Below are positions 9,290 through 17,579 of a stretch of 64,000 nucleotides of DNA, in pieces. Under the pieces are notes generated by a model. It saw only the letters and a list, made by a program, of their open reading frames with translations, did no database searches and was not told the DNA's origin. The DNA is taken from NCBI GenBank assembly GCA_965279195.1, contig CBDIHP010000042.1, positions 62,001 through 126,000 of the forward strand, read 5' to 3'. Position 1 is the first letter of the stretch; each line of letters opens with the position of its first letter. The position numbers were made by a program, and so were the translations under genes. This DNA is from CBDIHP01 sp965279195. Its GTDB lineage: Bacteria; Planctomycetota; Planctomycetia; Isosphaerales; Isosphaeraceae.

Positions 9290-10133
9290 GCCGCAGAGTC
9301 AGTGCCAGGTCGCCTCGGACGGCTATCGCCTCCACATCACGGCCTGGAAGGTCCCCGAGGGCACGCCCCTGCGAGGGCGAGTGGTCGCCGTCCACGGGAT
9401 CCAGAGCCACGGCGGCTGGTATCACCGGCTGGGGCGGACGCTCGCCGAGGCCGGCTACGAGACCTACTTCCCCGACCGCCGGGGCTCGGGCCAGAACCGC
9501 GTCGACCGGGGCCACGCCCGCCGGCCGGGCTGGTTAATCAAGGACCAGGTCGAGTTCCTCGCATCCGTGAGGGCCCGGTCGCCCTCGGCCCCCGTGGCCT
9601 TGCTGGGCATCTCCTGGGGGGCCAAGATCGTCCTGACCGCCGCCGCCCGCCGGCCGGATCTGGTCGATGCGATCGGGCTGCTCTGCCCGGGATTGTGTCC
9701 GTCGGTCGACGTCGAGCCGCGCGACAAGCTGAAGATCGGCCTGGCGTTCCTGTTCCGCAGGCGGAAGACGTTCCCCATCCCGCTCAATGATCCCGCCCTG
9801 TTCACCGCCACCGAGGAGGGCCGGGCATTCATCGCGGGGGACCCGCTGGCCCTGCGAGTCGGTACGGCGGGGTTGCTGGCCTCCTCGGCGATCCTGGACC
9901 GGATGGTCGCGCGGGCGATGCGGAAGGTCCAGACGCCGACGTTGCTGATGCTGGGCAGCGAGGATCGGATCATCGACAACGCGAAGACTCGGGATGCCTT
10001 CGAGCGGATCCCGGCGGCGAATCGACGGATCCTCGAATATCCGGGGGCGCATCACACGCTGGAATTCGAGCCCGATCCGACGATGTATGCGTCCGATCTG
10101 GTGACGTGGCTCGGCGAGACATTCCACGCGTGA
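9282..10133 (+). CDS. alpha/beta hydrolase, lysophospholipase-like
   Basis: A 283-residue cytoplasmic alpha/beta hydrolase without signal peptide. The triad reads Ser111 in G-I-S-W-G, Asp228 in S-E-D-R and His257 or His258 in G-A-H-H-T. The H-G-I-Q-S-H-G-G near the N-terminus is the oxyanion region. The ATG at 9282 lies inside the last codons of the epimerase gene, an 8-base overlap typical of translational coupling. Monoacylglycerol lipase/lysophospholipase (COG2267) is the closest type by eye, but the neighbour suggests an ester or amide substrate related to the epimerase product. Confidence 0.8.
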   Translation: MIEPQSQCQVASDGYRLHITAWKVPEGTPLRGRVVAVHGIQSHGGWYHRLGRTLAEAGYETYFPDRRGSGQNRVDRGHARRPGWLIKDQVEFLASVRARSPSAPVALLGISWGAKIVLTAAARRPDLVDAIGLLCPGLCPSVDVEPRDKLKIGLAFLFRRRKTFPIPLNDPALFTATEEGRAFIAGDPLALRVGTAGLLASSAILDRMVARAMRKVQTPTLLMLGSEDRIIDNAKTRDAFERIPAANRRILEYPGAHHTLEFEPDPTMYASDLVTWLGETFHA

Positions 10134-10219
10134 ACCCGGCCTCGGGGTTGCGTGTCCGTCGGTGCGGGAACGGATCGGCGGATGTTGTGGTGGGCGGTGC
10201 CCACCCTGCGAGGGGATTC

Positions 10220-10444
10220 ATGGACAAGCTCAAGCGAGAGCTGCGCGAGGAGAAGCGGCAGATCAAGCGCGCGGGGACGAAGAAGGTCCGCCGACTGCTC
10301 AAGCAAGGATTGATGGATCATCCCGACGAGGCCCACCACGACGCCCCCAATCCGGGGCGGCACTCGACGGCGAAGCTCAACGGGCTCGATCGGGATGCGA
10401 CGAGGCGGCGGGAGAGCGAATCGGATCAGGACTCGGGGATCTGA
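10220..10444 (+). CDS. small basic conserved-type protein
   Basis: A 74-residue, highly charged protein starting M-D-K-L-K-R-E-L-R-E, with a Lys/Arg-rich first half likely to be helical and a polar second half containing H-P-D-E-A-H-H-D. The ATG at 10220 has a GAGGGG five bases upstream. There is no signal peptide or Cys motif. Its last 19 bases overlap the 3' end of hicA on the other strand. The function is not recognised; the basic helix would suit nucleic-acid or ribosome contact, but that is a guess. Confidence 0.6.
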   Translation: MDKLKRELREEKRQIKRAGTKKVRRLLKQGLMDHPDEAHHDAPNPGRHSTAKLNGLDRDATRRRESESDQDSGI

Positions 10445-10611
10445 AGATCTCGGAAGATCTTCCTGGCGAGGAAGTCGTTGATTTCATTATGTCTGGGGAC
10501 CGCAACGCCGACGCCGTGCTTGGGATTGTAGTAGATCGAATGCCTGGCTCCTTCGCGTCGGAGAAGGCACCCATTCGACTCAAGATGTCGGATCAGGTCC
10601 CTTCGCTTCAT
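10426..10611 (-). CDS. hicA: HicA-family mRNA interferase toxin
   Basis: A 61-residue HicA-type toxin with a double-stranded-RNA-binding-like fold. It opens M-K-R-R-D-L-I-R-H-L and carries the conserved catalytic His24 in G-A-R-H-S-I-Y-Y. The C-terminal half has the usual V-P-R-H-N-E-I followed by a helix. HicA toxins cleave mRNA and are held inactive by HicB. Its start overlaps the hicB stop by 4 bases, so the two are cotranslated. The order here is antitoxin first. Confidence 0.88.
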   Translation of the reverse strand: MKRRDLIRHLESNGCLLRREGARHSIYYNPKHGVGVAVPRHNEINDFLARKIFRDLQIPES

Positions 10612-10823
10612 ACTTCCATGGCGAACGGCTCGCGAGTCGCCGTTCGACCCTTCATCGCTTCCTCGGCAAGTTCGCGATTCGTCTCGATCACAAGAGTGAC
10701 GGCCTCTCGGAGGTTCTCCCTCGCCTCCTCCAGGGTTGCTCCCTGAGTGTGGGCTCCAGGTAGTTCTTCGATGAAGGCGACGTAGCCCTCAGGGACCTCG
10801 ATGTAGACGGCGGTCAAATTCAT
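10608..10823 (-). CDS. hicB: HicB-family antitoxin
   Basis: A 71-residue HicB-type antitoxin. The visible core is Y-V-A-F-I-E-E-L-P-G-A-H-T-Q-G-A-T-L-E-E-A, the partial RNase-H fold shared by HicB proteins, followed by a helix with E-N-L-R-E-A-V. The ATG at 10823 is chosen because GAGGAG lies 7 bases upstream; a longer reading frame to 10937 would run into the cyanophycinase gene. No separate DNA-binding helix-turn-helix is visible, so autoregulation may be weak. It sits 37 bases after the cyanophycinase-like gene and may share its transcript. Confidence 0.87.
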   Translation of the reverse strand: MNLTAVYIEVPEGYVAFIEELPGAHTQGATLEEARENLREAVTLVIETNRELAEEAMKGRTATREPFAMEV

Positions 10824-10860
10824 GGATGGGCTCCTCAAAGCTGCATGAACTCCATTCGGA

Positions 10861-11679
10861 TCACCGCCTCGGTTTGAGGTTGAGGGGCCAGCCTCTGGTG
10901 CCGAACGTGCCCGATGCGCCTTCGCGGTAGGACTCAATCCGGCTGGGCTTGCCGTCGGGGCCGACGGCGATGGCGAGGACGAACGAGTCGCCCTTGACGC
11001 TCCAGGTCTCGCCCTGGCGGATGAAGGCGGTGCCCTCGTCGATGCCGATGCCGATCAGGTCGCGGTGGTCGGCCAGGACGCCGACGAGGCGGTTGATCCG
11101 GCTGCGGCGGAGGAAGTGCTGGTCGACCACGGCCCCCTTGAGGAACCCGAAGCCCTTGCCCGTTTCGGCCTTGGTCGCGCCGCCGCTGATCATCACCTCG
11201 GTCATGATGGCCGCGCCGGCGGACGTGCCGCCGATGACGCCGCCGCGGTCCAGCAGGGCCCGGAGTTCGCGCTCGAACTCGGTCCCGGCGTAGGCCTCCA
11301 TGATCCGGCTCTGGTCTCCGCCGCTGAACCAGACGCCCGTCGCCTGACGGATGTCGTCGCAGAACGCCTTGTCGTTGGCCTTCTCGCGCGACCGTGTATG
11401 CACCAGTTTGAGGGCGGCCGGCTTCCAGGGGCGCCAGGGGGCGAGGTAGGAGTCGTGCTCGGACTTGTCGTCGCCCGAGGAACTGGCCGTCGGCACGACG
11501 ACGATCTTCGCCTTCGTGCCGCCCGCGAGGTCGACGAATGCCTTCCGAACCGAGTCGGGCATGCCGCCGCCGCCGACGATCACCAGCGACCCCTTGAGGG
11601 GGGCGTCGTCCGCCGGGCACGGCGAACCAAGGGATGCACCGACCACCGCAAAGAACAATCCGAGCGTGCGCAAACGCAT
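10861..11679 (-). CDS. secreted cyanophycinase-like peptidase (S51 family)
   Basis: A 272-residue S51-type serine peptidase with an N-terminal signal peptide (about 24 residues). The nucleophile is Ser153 in G-G-T-S-A-G-A-A, preceded by the V-W-F-S-G-G-D-Q-S segment that is standard for cyanophycinase. Cyanophycinases cleave the Asp-Arg polymer cyanophycin to the beta-Asp-Arg dipeptide; extracellular forms let bacteria feed on it. The signal peptide here fits an extracellular role, but related S51 peptidases act on other Asp peptides. The ATG at 11679 is chosen because GAGAGAGG lies upstream and it opens directly into the signal peptide; a GTG at 11706 is possible. Confidence 0.82.
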   Translation of the reverse strand: MRLRTLGLFFAVVGASLGSPCPADDAPLKGSLVIVGGGGMPDSVRKAFVDLAGGTKAKIVVVPTASSSGDDKSEHDSYLAPWRPWKPAALKLVHTRSREKANDKAFCDDIRQATGVWFSGGDQSRIMEAYAGTEFERELRALLDRGGVIGGTSAGAAIMTEVMISGGATKAETGKGFGFLKGAVVDQHFLRRSRINRLVGVLADHRDLIGIGIDEGTAFIRQGETWSVKGDSFVLAIAVGPDGKPSRIESYREGASGTFGTRGWPLNLKPRR

Positions 11680-11711
11680 GGGCAGATGAACCTCTCTCGG
11701 TGGCACGGGGA

Positions 11712-13151
11712 TCAGCGGACGAATTCGGACTTCTTGGCCCGGAAGGCGGTTTCGAGGAGCGACTCGGTCACTTCGGCCGGGAACCCTTCGACGACGACCA
11801 CATCCATCCCGCGGCGCTCGACGGCGTACCCCTTGCCAGAGTGGGGGCGTCGGATCGAGTCGGGGAAGGCGTCGGGCGAGGAGACACCGTCGCCGATCTT
11901 GGAGGTCTGGAACCTCGTGTACTGCCGCGCGAAGTCGGCGGCGTCGGTCTCGGTGTCCCAGGTCGTGAACCAGACGAGTCCGAGCTTGCCCTCGGGGCCC
12001 TCGAAGACGGCGAAGCGGTCGCCGTCCCAGCCGGCGGCGATGGGGCGGCCGCCGTGGCTCCGCAGCAGGATGCCGAGCTGCGCCTCGCCGACGACGTTCC
12101 GGCCGATTTCCTTCCAGCCCGCGCCGGGGTCGAGCTTTCCGAGGTCAACCTTCGTCGGCAGGTCGGGCTTGGCCCGGTACTTCTCGGGGTGGAGGATCTG
12201 TTCGGTCGAGACGGGGGGCTTCTCGTAGGCCTTGCTGATGGCGTCCCAGCCCCCGTCGTTGGCGAGCTTGGCGCAGAAGATCATGCCACGCAGGTAGGGG
12301 ACGAGCATCCCTTCCGACAGGATCGCCGGCGCCTCGCGGAGGCTCGGCCCGCTCATCATCGGCATGAACGGCATCATCAGGCTGAAGGTGCTGTCGAGTG
12401 TGGAGGCGGGGAGTTCCTTGGTGGCGACCCCGGTCCAGTCTTCCATCTGGGCGCCGATCATCGTGAGCGTGGCCTCGCCCTCGATCAGGGCCGAGAGCGC
12501 CAGGCTCTGGTCGTCGTCGTCCTTGACCGCCTTCTGCATCTTCGCGAGGTCGTAATTCTGGTCCGCCAGCGCGTGGGTCAGTTCGTGGGCGATGACGGTC
12601 TTGTTCTCGTCCTTGTCGAACCCCTGCTTCTTGCCCCCGCCGAGGAGGCTTTCGAGCAGGCCGCCGGACTTCTTCTTCGCCGCCGGCCTGTCCTTGGCCT
12701 CGGGTTCCTTGATGAGGTGCATGGTCTTGGTGCGGGGGTCGTAGAAGGCGGCGATCTCCTCCGAGTAGACCTTCACCATCGTCTTCTTCCAGTCCATCGA
12801 CTTCGGGATGAAGCCCAGGGCCTTCATCCCGAGTTCGTTGGCCCGGAACTGCTCCGGCGTCATGTCGGAGTCGATTTCCTTGATCAGGAACGCCTGCAGG
12901 TCCTCGCGCGCGGTGACATCGCGCTTGACCTCGGTCTTGAACGGGATCTTGCGCATCCCGGGGAGGAGTTCCTCGAACCCGAGCTTGTACTTGAGCACGG
13001 CCTCGTTGGGCTTGCCCTGGTCGGCGAGCCTGTCGCCGTCCCGGAGGAGCGACTTGCCCTTGTCGACGCTCGCCGGTCGGTCGGCGGCGCCGGCGTGGGC
13101 GGCCATCAGGAGCGCAGCGAGGAACGCGAGGGGGCTCGGACGGATGCTCAT
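11712..13151 (-). CDS. secreted HExxH-motif protein, putative zinc metallopeptidase
   Basis: A 479-residue protein with a signal peptide ending near A-H-A-G-A-A (residue 22). A zinc-binding H189-E-L-T-H193 is followed by E224-G-E in A-L-I-E-G-E-A-T, which gives a plausible third ligand and a gluzincin-like layout. A Lys/Gly-rich insert lies at about 157-180, between two better-ordered parts. The C-terminal region after 330 has no recognised motif. It probably acts outside the inner membrane. It follows a membrane-protein gene by 56 bases on the same strand. I do not recognise a named family. Confidence 0.7.
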   Translation of the reverse strand: MSIRPSPLAFLAALLMAAHAGAADRPASVDKGKSLLRDGDRLADQGKPNEAVLKYKLGFEELLPGMRKIPFKTEVKRDVTAREDLQAFLIKEIDSDMTPEQFRANELGMKALGFIPKSMDWKKTMVKVYSEEIAAFYDPRTKTMHLIKEPEAKDRPAAKKKSGGLLESLLGGGKKQGFDKDENKTVIAHELTHALADQNYDLAKMQKAVKDDDDQSLALSALIEGEATLTMIGAQMEDWTGVATKELPASTLDSTFSLMMPFMPMMSGPSLREAPAILSEGMLVPYLRGMIFCAKLANDGGWDAISKAYEKPPVSTEQILHPEKYRAKPDLPTKVDLGKLDPGAGWKEIGRNVVGEAQLGILLRSHGGRPIAAGWDGDRFAVFEGPEGKLGLVWFTTWDTETDAADFARQYTRFQTSKIGDGVSSPDAFPDSIRRPHSGKGYAVERRGMDVVVVEGFPAEVTESLLETAFRAKKSEFVR

Positions 13152-13207
13152 GGGTGCGGGCTCATCGGTTGAGGTCGCGAGTCGGCGTCGGCGTCTCGGC
13201 ACTCGTG

Positions 13208-14362
13208 CTATTGTGGCAAACCCTGCCCCGCTCGGCCAGTCGCGGCGGGGAGCGGCGTGGGCGGGTAGCTCATGAGGATCCGCGCGGCGAGGACCCACAC
13301 GTCTTCGAGCCGGGTGGGGCCCGAGCGGCTGCCCATCTGCTTCATCTCCTGCTCGGCGATGTCGCTGAGGATCAACGCCTCGGAGTAGCCGTTCGAGCGC
13401 AGGAGCTTGATCCGGGTCGGCCTGCGGATGCCGGCCCCCGGGCCCATCAGGAACTTCGCCACCCGCTTCTTGGCCGACTCGGGCACCGTGCGTGGCGAGG
13501 TGGCGCAGAGGGCCTGGATCGCCGACGCGGAATCGGAGCCGGCCTCGCGGAGGATCTTCGCCAGCTCCTGGTGGAACTGGCCGCGATCGGCCCTGGCCTC
13601 GGCCTTGGCCTGGGCCTCGTCGGCCTGCTGCTGGGCGCGGATGACCGCCGGGTCGGGCTGCAGGAGTTCGGGCTTGGCCGCTTCGAGCTGCTTCCGCTCC
13701 AGCCGCTTCGCCTCGGCCTCGCGGAGGATGTCGGCCTGGACGTCCTCCGTCTTCACGGGTTGGGGTGCCTCCTCAACCGGCTCCGTGGCCTGGATCGGCG
13801 GCGGCAACGGCGCGAACGCGGCGGCCTCGGGCTTCGGTGCGGCCTCGGCGGGCTTCAGCGCGGGCGCCGGCGGGGCCGTCGGCTTCGGCGACTCGGGCTT
13901 CGGGGTTTTGGGCCCGGGCGCCTCGGGCGGCTTCTTGCCCTCGTCGGGGTCGAACCCGATGCCCGCCGGACGCAGGACGGTCCGCTTCTGGGGGGCCGGG
14001 GGCTCGATCGGCGGCGGGGGGACTTCGGGGAACGCGTCCGGGGCCGGCTCGGTTGTGGGCGTCTCGACCTTGGCTTCGGGCTCGGCATCGGGCAACGGCT
14101 CGCGAGGGGCCGAATCGTCCCTCGGGGCCTTCACGATCGGGCCTTCGATCCGCTGCGCCACGAGCCACGGCTGGACCGGCCGACCCGGCCGGCTGGCGAT
14201 GACGCCGGCCGCGATGCACAGGGCCATCAGCACCGGCACGAGGGCCCAGGGGAGCCCGCTGCGACGGTGATCGACGACGACGACCGGGCTCGACTCCGAC
14301 CCGGCGGCGATCTCGTCGTCGCGGCTCACCAGTTCGTCGAGGTCGGGCGGGTCCGGCTGCAT
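13208..14362 (-). CDS. single-span membrane protein with Pro-rich and coiled-coil regions
   Basis: A 384-residue protein. An acidic N-terminal 35 residues is followed by one membrane helix at about 37-57 (P-W-A-L-V-P-V-L-M-A-L), then a Pro/Glu/Ala-rich stretch to about 205, then a charged helix with coiled-coil character (A-E-A-K-R-L-E-R-K-Q-L-E-A) and a C-terminal domain from about 260. The topology suggests a cytoplasmic N-terminus and a long periplasmic part, as in TonB-like or scaffold proteins, but no known domain is visible. It precedes the HExxH protein gene on the same strand and may be cotranscribed. The function is not recognised. Confidence 0.65.
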   Translation of the reverse strand: MQPDPPDLDELVSRDDEIAAGSESSPVVVVDHRRSGLPWALVPVLMALCIAAGVIASRPGRPVQPWLVAQRIEGPIVKAPRDDSAPREPLPDAEPEAKVETPTTEPAPDAFPEVPPPPIEPPAPQKRTVLRPAGIGFDPDEGKKPPEAPGPKTPKPESPKPTAPPAPALKPAEAAPKPEAAAFAPLPPPIQATEPVEEAPQPVKTEDVQADILREAEAKRLERKQLEAAKPELLQPDPAVIRAQQQADEAQAKAEARADRGQFHQELAKILREAGSDSASAIQALCATSPRTVPESAKKRVAKFLMGPGAGIRRPTRIKLLRSNGYSEALILSDIAEQEMKQMGSRSGPTRLEDVWVLAARILMSYPPTPLPAATGRAGQGLPQ

Positions 14363-14409
14363 GAATCGGCCTCGTCGGGCGGGGAAGGTCGGTCAAGGGG
14401 GGAGTCGTA

Positions 14410-15912
14410 TCAGCTCGCGGCCGGGGTCGCGGTCGGTCGATGCGTCTGAGGCCGAGGGTCGAGCAACCCGTCGATCTCCTCGGACTTCAGGGGCTCGCCC
14501 GCGACGGCCACCGTGCCCGAGCCGTAGGGCGGGCCGAGGAGCGTAGCGACCTCCTCGGGGGTCTTGCCGACGAGTTCGGTCAGGACCGCCCGGACCGACG
14601 CGCCGGTGCCGTGGGCCTTGCGGACGACGGCGGCCACTCCATCATAGCCGACGCGGGAAGCGAGCACGGGGCTGATCGAGAGCGAACGCTCCAGGTGCTC
14701 GCGGCAGCGGTCCTCGTCGGCCTTCAGACCGGTGACGCATCGCTGGTCGAACAGCCGCGCGCCGTTGGCGAGCAAGTCGATGCTCTGCAACAGGTTATAG
14801 GCGATCACGGGGGTCATCGTGTTAAGTTCGAAGCTCGACCCCTGGCCGTTCGCCCAGGAGACCGTGGCGTCGTTCCCGATCACCTGCGCTGCCACTTGCA
14901 GGATGATTTCGGGAATCACGGGGACAACCTTCCCCGGCATCGCCGACCCGCCGGGCTGGACCTCCGGTAGCTTGATCTCGCCGAACCCCGCCCTCGGGCC
15001 CGAGGCCATCCAGCGGATGTTGTTGGCGATGGTCGAGAGCGCGATGGCCGTGGTCTTGAGCGCGCCCGAGAGTTCGACCGTCTCGTCGCGGCTGGAGAGG
15101 GCCTCGAACAGGTTTGCCGCCGGGCGGAATGGCAGGCCCGTCTCCTGCGACAGCACGGCCGCGACCCTGGGGCCGAACTCGGGGTGGGTGTTCAGGCCGG
15201 TCCCCACGGCCGAGCCGCCCATAGGCAGCTCCTGGAGCGATTCGAGTGACAATTTGACCCGTCGCCGGGCGTGCTCGATCTGCCGGGCGTAGGCCGAGAA
15301 CTCCTGCCCGAGCCGGATCGGCACCGCGTCCTGCAGCTGCGGCCGGCTGACCTTCACGACGCTGTCGAATTCCTTGGCACGCTCGGCGAGCCGCTCCTGG
15401 AGCTGCTCGAGCGCCGGGAGGAGCCGCTTCTGGATCCCCTCGTAGGCGGCGAGTGTGAGGGCGGTCGGGAAGAGGTCGTTGGAGGTCTGGCAGATGTTCA
15501 CGGCGTTGTTGGGGTGGACCGGCGACGCGCCGCCCCGGGTGCCGGTGATGAGCTCGTTGGCGAGCCCGGCGATGACCTCGTTGAGGTTCATGTGGGTCGC
15601 CGTTCCCACGCCCGACTGGAAGATGTCGACGACGAAGTAGTCGTCGTAACGCCCCTCGGCGATGGCCTGCGACACCTGGACGATCGGCATGCCGAGGTCG
15701 GCGCTCAGGAGCCCGAGGTCCATGTTGACCTGCGCCGCGGCCTTCTTCACCAGGCCGAGGGCCCGGATCATCGACCGCGGGAATTGCAGGCCGCTGACGT
15801 CGTAGGTCAGGAGGGCGCGTTTGGTCTGGACGCCCCACGGGACGTCGCCGGGGATTTCCAGCTCGCCCAGGGCATCGCGTTCAATCCGGACTGGTGCAGG
15901 TCCCGTGGACAC
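14410..15912 (-). CDS. aspA: aspartate ammonia-lyase / class II fumarase family lyase
   Basis: A 500-residue cytoplasmic lyase. Family blocks are visible: S-G-V-G-T-A-T-H-M-N at 100-109, V-H-P-N-N at 132-136, T-S-N-D-L-F-P-T at 143-150, P-Q-L-Q-D-A-V-P at 191-198 and the mobile loop G-G-S323-A-M-P-G-K. The L-Q-D-A-V-P form and V-I-P-E after the loop favour aspartase (aspartate to fumarate plus ammonia) over fumarase. One oddity is V330 in place of the near-invariant Asn after P-G-K-V. The GTG at 15912 has GAGGGA upstream; a longer frame to 16020 has no support. Divergent from cbiET. Confidence 0.82.
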   Translation of the reverse strand: MSTGPAPVRIERDALGELEIPGDVPWGVQTKRALLTYDVSGLQFPRSMIRALGLVKKAAAQVNMDLGLLSADLGMPIVQVSQAIAEGRYDDYFVVDIFQSGVGTATHMNLNEVIAGLANELITGTRGGASPVHPNNAVNICQTSNDLFPTALTLAAYEGIQKRLLPALEQLQERLAERAKEFDSVVKVSRPQLQDAVPIRLGQEFSAYARQIEHARRRVKLSLESLQELPMGGSAVGTGLNTHPEFGPRVAAVLSQETGLPFRPAANLFEALSSRDETVELSGALKTTAIALSTIANNIRWMASGPRAGFGEIKLPEVQPGGSAMPGKVVPVIPEIILQVAAQVIGNDATVSWANGQGSSFELNTMTPVIAYNLLQSIDLLANGARLFDQRCVTGLKADEDRCREHLERSLSISPVLASRVGYDGVAAVVRKAHGTGASVRAVLTELVGKTPEEVATLLGPPYGSGTVAVAGEPLKSEEIDGLLDPRPQTHRPTATPAAS

Positions 15913-15958
15913 GGTTCTCGCTCCCTCGTGGCGGCGACGACTGGCTTCGACTCCCGCT

Positions 15959-15987
15959 AGCAGAGGCGACTTCGCCCATACTGTCAA
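15959..15987 (-). promoter_or_regulatory. candidate promoter for the aspA-like gene
   Basis: On the minus strand, a perfect TTGACA (15987-15982), a 17-base spacer and a weak TCTGCT (15964-15959). This would give a leader of about 40 bases to the GTG at 15912. Confidence 0.45.
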
Positions 15988-16048
15988 TTTCAGTTTGGCC
16001 GCGACCACGCGCGGGGACACCCCTCTGGAATTCCCAAGCTCAACGCCC

Positions 16049-16078
16049 GTGACGACCTGCGGGGCGAGTCGTTACAAT
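16049..16078 (+). promoter_or_regulatory. candidate promoter for cbiET
   Basis: GTGACG at 16049-16054, an 18-base spacer and TACAAT at 16073-16078, about 80 bases before the cbiET start, in the divergent intergenic region. Confidence 0.35.
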
Positions 16079-16160
16079 CCCGGCACGCGACCGCCGCCGG
16101 CCCCTTCCCCCGGCGCGACGGGTCGAGGACGGACGAAGCCAGTCGAGGAGATTCGCCCCA

Positions 16161-17432
16161 ATGGACGCGGGCCAACGGACCAAGCTGGTGATCCTGGGGA
16201 TCGGCGACGACGGTCTGCCGGGCCTGACCGACGCCTCCCGCAAGCTGCTCCAGCACGCGGACCTGATCCTCGCCCCGGTCGCCATGACCGGGCGTCTCGA
16301 CGGCCTCGCCGCCGACATCAAGCCCCTCGAACCCGACATGCCCCGGGCCCTCAGGCAGGTCCGAGAGGCCCTCGGCTCGGCCCGGAACCCCGTGCTGGTC
16401 AGCGGCGGCGACCCCCTCTTCTACGGCGTCGCCCGCTACCTCTGCGACCGGCTCGGCAAGGACCAGTTCGAGGTCATCCCGCACGTCTCCAGCATGCAGC
16501 TCGCCTTCGCCCGGGTGAAGGAAAGCTGGGAGGACGCCTACCTGACCAACCTCGCCGGCCGCCCGCTCGAATCGGTCCTCGACCGCATCCGCACGGCCGA
16601 GAAGGTCGGCCTGTTCTCCAGCGACGAGGCCCCCCCCGCCCGGCTGGCCCGGGGGCTCCTCGACCGGGGCATCGACTATTTCAAGGCCTACGTCTGCGAG
16701 AACCTCGGATCCCCCGACGAGCGCGTCACCCAGGCCGAGCTGGTCGACCTCCTCGACCTCGACTTCGACCCGCTCAACGTCGTGATCCTGGTCCGCAAGC
16801 CCGATCGGCCCGACAGGGTCCACCGCTCGACCCGATACCGCCGGTTCGGCAACCCCGACGTCGCCTTCGCCCAGAGCCAGCCCAAGCGCGGGCTCATCAC
16901 CCAGGCCGAGGTCCGCTCGATCGCCCTCGCACAGCTCGACGTCCGCGCCACCAGCATCGTCTGGGACATCGGCGCGGGTTCGGGATCGGTCGCTATTGAG
17001 GCCGCCCAGCTCGCCGACCACGGCACCGTCTACGCCATCGAGCCCGAGCCGGGGGACATCGCCCTGCTCCAGTCGAACTGCGAGGCGTTCGGCGTCCCCA
17101 ACGTGAAGGCGATCGCCGGGCGCGCCCCGGAGGTCCTGGCCGACCTGCCCGACCCCGACGCCGTGTTCATCGGCGGCACCGGCCGGCAGGTCGGGGCCGT
17201 CCTCACGGCCGCCTACCGCCGGCTCAAGCCGGGGGGCAAGCTCGCGGTCAACGTCGCCACCATCGACGGACTGGCCGAGTCGCACGCCACGCTCAAGTCC
17301 CTGGCCGGGACGGTCCAGATCTGGAACGTCAGCGTGGCGCGCGGGATCGAGCAGATGGAGCGGGTCCGGTTCGAGGCCGTGAACCCGACGTTCCTCCTCG
17401 CCGTGACCAAGGACGCCGACGCGGACGATTGA
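16161..17432 (+). CDS. cobL: precorrin-6Y C5,15-methyltransferase (decarboxylating), fused CbiE-CbiT
   Basis: A 423-residue fusion for cobalamin synthesis. Residues 1-215 are CbiE, a tetrapyrrole methylase (L-G-I-G-D-D-G-L-P-G at the N-terminus and S-G-G-D-P-L-F-Y-G near 90). Residues about 230-423 are CbiT, with an SAM-binding W-D-I-G-A-G-S-G-S-V-A at about 268-278. Together they add methyls at C5 and C15 and remove the C12 acetate carboxylate. It corresponds to CobL of the aerobic pathway, or CbiET fusions of the anaerobic one. No other cobalamin gene is in the window, so the pathway is scattered. The ATG at 16161 is the first good start. Confidence 0.9.
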   Translation: MDAGQRTKLVILGIGDDGLPGLTDASRKLLQHADLILAPVAMTGRLDGLAADIKPLEPDMPRALRQVREALGSARNPVLVSGGDPLFYGVARYLCDRLGKDQFEVIPHVSSMQLAFARVKESWEDAYLTNLAGRPLESVLDRIRTAEKVGLFSSDEAPPARLARGLLDRGIDYFKAYVCENLGSPDERVTQAELVDLLDLDFDPLNVVILVRKPDRPDRVHRSTRYRRFGNPDVAFAQSQPKRGLITQAEVRSIALAQLDVRATSIVWDIGAGSGSVAIEAAQLADHGTVYAIEPEPGDIALLQSNCEAFGVPNVKAIAGRAPEVLADLPDPDAVFIGGTGRQVGAVLTAAYRRLKPGGKLAVNVATIDGLAESHATLKSLAGTVQIWNVSVARGIEQMERVRFEAVNPTFLLAVTKDADADD

Positions 17433-17515
17433 GTCGGCTGTGGGGACCGGGCGGGCGGGGAGGTCTCGGCGGGAAAAGCCGTCGCGACCGCCTGTTTGAT
17501 TCCCCGCGCGGTCGA

Positions 17516-17521
17516 TATAGT
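17516..17521 (+). promoter_or_regulatory. possible -10 element before the PIG-L gene
   Basis: TATAGT, five of six matches to TATAAT, lies 59 bases before the PIG-L start. The upstream TTGATT (17496) is only 14 bases away, so the -35 is uncertain. Confidence 0.3.
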
Positions 17522-17579
17522 GTTGGGGTCGCCCGGAGGAGAGTCCCGGGATCGTCGAGGCGGAGAGGACGCTGCACGC

